From: Candidatus Treponema faecavium
GTDB lineage: Bacteria; Spirochaetota; Spirochaetia; Treponematales; Treponemataceae
Direction: 5' to 3'
DNA: 7,501 nt
Assembly: GCA_019113455.1 (NCBI GenBank)
Contig: DXHG01000231.1
Location: 1-7,501, forward strand
In this document: piece by piece, positions 5,784 through 7,501 of the stretch
Numbering within the stretch: the first letter of the stretch is position 1
Layout of the letters: each line of letters starts with the position of its first letter
Program-made: the position numbers and the translations under genes
Notes under the pieces: generated by a model
The model's input: only the letters and a program-made list of their open reading frames with translations
Told to the model about the DNA's origin: nothing
Database searches by the model: none

Positions 5784-7501
5784 CAGAACACGTGCACGGC
5801 ACAGAACGCGCCTGTACGGCGCACAAGCCCGCGCCAGCATACTGCGGCGAAGGTATCGTTACAGAAACGGTGCATGACCGCGGCATCTGCCGCGTTTCCG
5901 TTTCGTTACGCCCCGCACAAGGCGCACTGCCGGTTCCCGGCCAGTTTTACATGCTCCGCGCGCGGCCCTCAGGAGTGCTCCTCGGCCGTCCAATCAGCCT
6001 GTTTTTCAGGGAAACACGAGCAGACGGCACGCTTGTGCTTTCGTTTCTCATACTGCCGAAAGGAACGGGCACGCAGGAACTGTGCACTGCGTCGGCAGTA
6101 ACGCTTTTCGGCCCGCTGGGCAACTCGTTTCCCGATCCGCGCGGGCTTTTTCCCGATAAACCGCAGCCGCGGCTGCTGCTTATCGGCGGCGGCATCGGCA
6201 TTGCACCGCCTGCGGGGTTTGCAGCGCTCCTTGCACCGCAGACGTATGATTTTTACGCATGCTTTAAGGCGCACGCATACGGCACAGAGCATCTCCGCGC
6301 ACAAAAGCTCGTCATCGCAGCAGAAGACGGCAGCAGCGGCGTCAAGGGTATGCTCAGCGACGTGCTTTGCACAGACGATGTACGCGGATACGACGCCGTG
6401 TACGCGTGCGGGCCCGAACCAATGCTTGAGTATGTGCAGCGCATCTGCCGCGAAAGCGGCGTTCCCTGCTGGCTTTCCGTTGAATCGCGCATGGCGTGCG
6501 GAACAGGCGCCTGCCTCGGCTGCACCATACGCACGGCAGAGGGCAGCCGCCACGTGTGTACTGATGGGCCGGTGTTTCCCGCGCACACGCTTGTGTTTCC
6601 TTTACAGCAGGCGGCGGCGCGCGGTTATGAGCTGCACGAACCGGCGGAGAATCCCGATTTGTCCGTAACGATTGCGGGCGTGCGCTTTGCCAATCCGGTC
6701 ATCGCCGCGTCAGGCACGTTCGGCTACGGCACGGAATACGGCGCATTTATCGACGCTGCACGCCTTGGCGGCATATGCTCAAAAGGCCTCACGCTGCACC
6801 CGAGAACCGGCAGCACCGGCATCAGGCTGCACGAAACGCCCGCCGGGCTTATCAACTCAATCGGGCTTGAAAACCCCGGCATACCGCACTTTATCGCGCA
6901 CGAACTGCCGCCGATGCTTGAGACCGGCACAGTCGTTATCGCAAACCTTTCAGGCTCGTCGCTTGAAGAATACGCAGAAGGCGCGCGGCTCCTTGATGAT
7001 ACTGCCGTCAGTATGATAGAGCTTAATATCTCGTGCCCCAACGTTAAGGCAGGCGGCATGGCGTTTGGGCTTGCGCCTGAGGCTGCGGCGCAGGCAGTCA
7101 GGGCGGTGCGCCGCGCAACTGCAAAGCCGCTTATCGTAAAGCTCTCTCCCAACGCCCCGGATCTCTGCGCCGTAGCCCGCGCGGCGCTCGGCGAAGGCGC
7201 AGACGCGCTCAGCCTTGTGAATACGTTTCAGGCGATGGCAATAGATATAGAAAGCGGGCGGCCGGTGTTTGACAATATCCGCGCGGGCCTTTCAGGACCG
7301 GCGGTTATGCCGATTGCGCTCCGCATGGTATATGACGTGGTGCAGATGATGAACACGCTTGCCCCCAAAGACCGTATCCCCGTTATCGGCTTAGGCGGCA
7401 TCGGCACATGGCAGGACGCCATAGCGTTTATCATGGCGGGAGCGCACGCCGTGCAGGTGGGAGCCGCGACGTTCGCAAATCCGCGCTGCATGACTGATAT
7501 T
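5780..7501 (+). CDS. pyrKD: Fused PyrK-PyrD: NAD-dependent dihydroorotate dehydrogenase, cut by window end
   Basis: One uninterrupted frame of 574 codons from the ATG at 5780 to the window edge joins both subunits of class 1B dihydroorotate dehydrogenase, which oxidises dihydroorotate to orotate with NAD+. Residues about 20-275 are PyrK: RPIS (70-73, FAD), GGGIGIAPP (136-144, NAD), ACGPEPML (209-216), and the [2Fe-2S] cysteines 240, 245, 248 and 260 (CGTGACLGC plus the later HVC). Residues about 293-574 are PyrD: CSKGLTLHPRTG (333-344), NSIGLENPG (359-367), NISCPNVK with catalytic Cys419, VKLSPN (453-458), NTFQAM (481-486) and the phosphate-site strands GLGGI (537-541) and VQVGAATFANP. The linker between the parts is short, with no stop or internal Shine-Dalgarno sequence at the join. 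In Bacillus and Lactococcus these are two separate genes. About 25-30 C-terminal residues lie beyond the window. It overlaps pyrF by ATGA. Confidence 0.95.
   Translation, partial: MTEHVHGTERACTAHKPAPAYCGEGIVTETVHDRGICRVSVSLRPAQGALPVPGQFYMLRARPSGVLLGRPISLFFRETRADGTLVLSFLILPKGTGTQELCTASAVTLFGPLGNSFPDPRGLFPDKPQPRLLLIGGGIGIAPPAGFAALLAPQTYDFYACFKAHAYGTEHLRAQKLVIAAEDGSSGVKGMLSDVLCTDDVRGYDAVYACGPEPMLEYVQRICRESGVPCWLSVESRMACGTGACLGCTIRTAEGSRHVCTDGPVFPAHTLVFPLQQAAARGYELHEPAENPDLSVTIAGVRFANPVIAASGTFGYGTEYGAFIDAARLGGICSKGLTLHPRTGSTGIRLHETPAGLINSIGLENPGIPHFIAHELPPMLETGTVVIANLSGSSLEEYAEGARLLDDTAVSMIELNISCPNVKAGGMAFGLAPEAAAQAVRAVRRATAKPLIVKLSPNAPDLCAVARAALGEGADALSLVNTFQAMAIDIESGRPVFDNIRAGLSGPAVMPIALRMVYDVVQMMNTLAPKDRIPVIGLGGIGTWQDAIAFIMAGAHAVQVGAATFANPRCMTDI

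Noticed and set aside
5969..6586. 205-codon minus-strand ORF opposite pyrKD
   Set aside because: The plus strand has the complete PyrK motifs here; the antisense product is Arg/Cys/Ala-rich as expected from GC-rich codon shadows.

Overview
The window is bacterial chromosome, GC-rich (much C/G at third codon positions) and densely coded. It holds six protein genes, the tail of a seventh, and one decayed gene. The overall style (SPOR-domain protein followed by an HD dNTPase, a UPF0237-type ACT protein, type-2 OMP decarboxylase followed by a PyrK-PyrD fusion) made me think of a Treponema-like spirochaete. That is a recollection-level inference; nothing here, such as rRNA, proves the taxon.

Left part (1-2402, + strand): the last 42 codons of an unrecognised gene run into a secreted TPR-like/SPOR-domain envelope protein, which runs into an HD-family deoxynucleoside-triphosphate triphosphohydrolase (dgt). 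Each junction is an ATGA stop/start overlap, so the three look like one translationally coupled operon.

Middle (2403-3919, + strand): a 143-bp gap with a candidate intrinsic terminator, a perfect 16-bp palindrome, a weak promoter, and a 10-bp inverted repeat whose right arm covers the ribosome binding site. It leads into a 457-aa MATE multidrug/Na+ antiporter. This gap is the most densely structured regulatory region in the window.

Convergent block (3942-4675, - strand): a small ACT-domain protein, probably expressed from its own promoter with little or no 5' leader. Upstream of it lies a remnant of a family-2 glycosyltransferase. The remnant keeps a near-perfect sigma70 promoter, a strong Shine-Dalgarno sequence, the first ~30 codons and the last ~65 codons, but most of the middle is missing and the two ends are in different frames. 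The AT-rich stretch it occupies contrasts with its surroundings.

Right part (4848-7501, + strand): the late de novo pyrimidine pathway. pyrF (OMP decarboxylase, DVKRGD motif) overlaps by ATGA a single ORF that fuses PyrK (FAD/[2Fe-2S] electron-transfer subunit) to PyrD class 1B (NAD-dependent dihydroorotate dehydrogenase). The fusion is cut by the window edge about 25-30 residues before its expected end. I saw no tRNA, rRNA, CRISPR array, insertion sequence or phage gene. I do not see a wholly new system; the points most worth a second look are the glycosyltransferase remnant, the MATE leader, the PyrKD fusion and the two leaderless-looking promoters.
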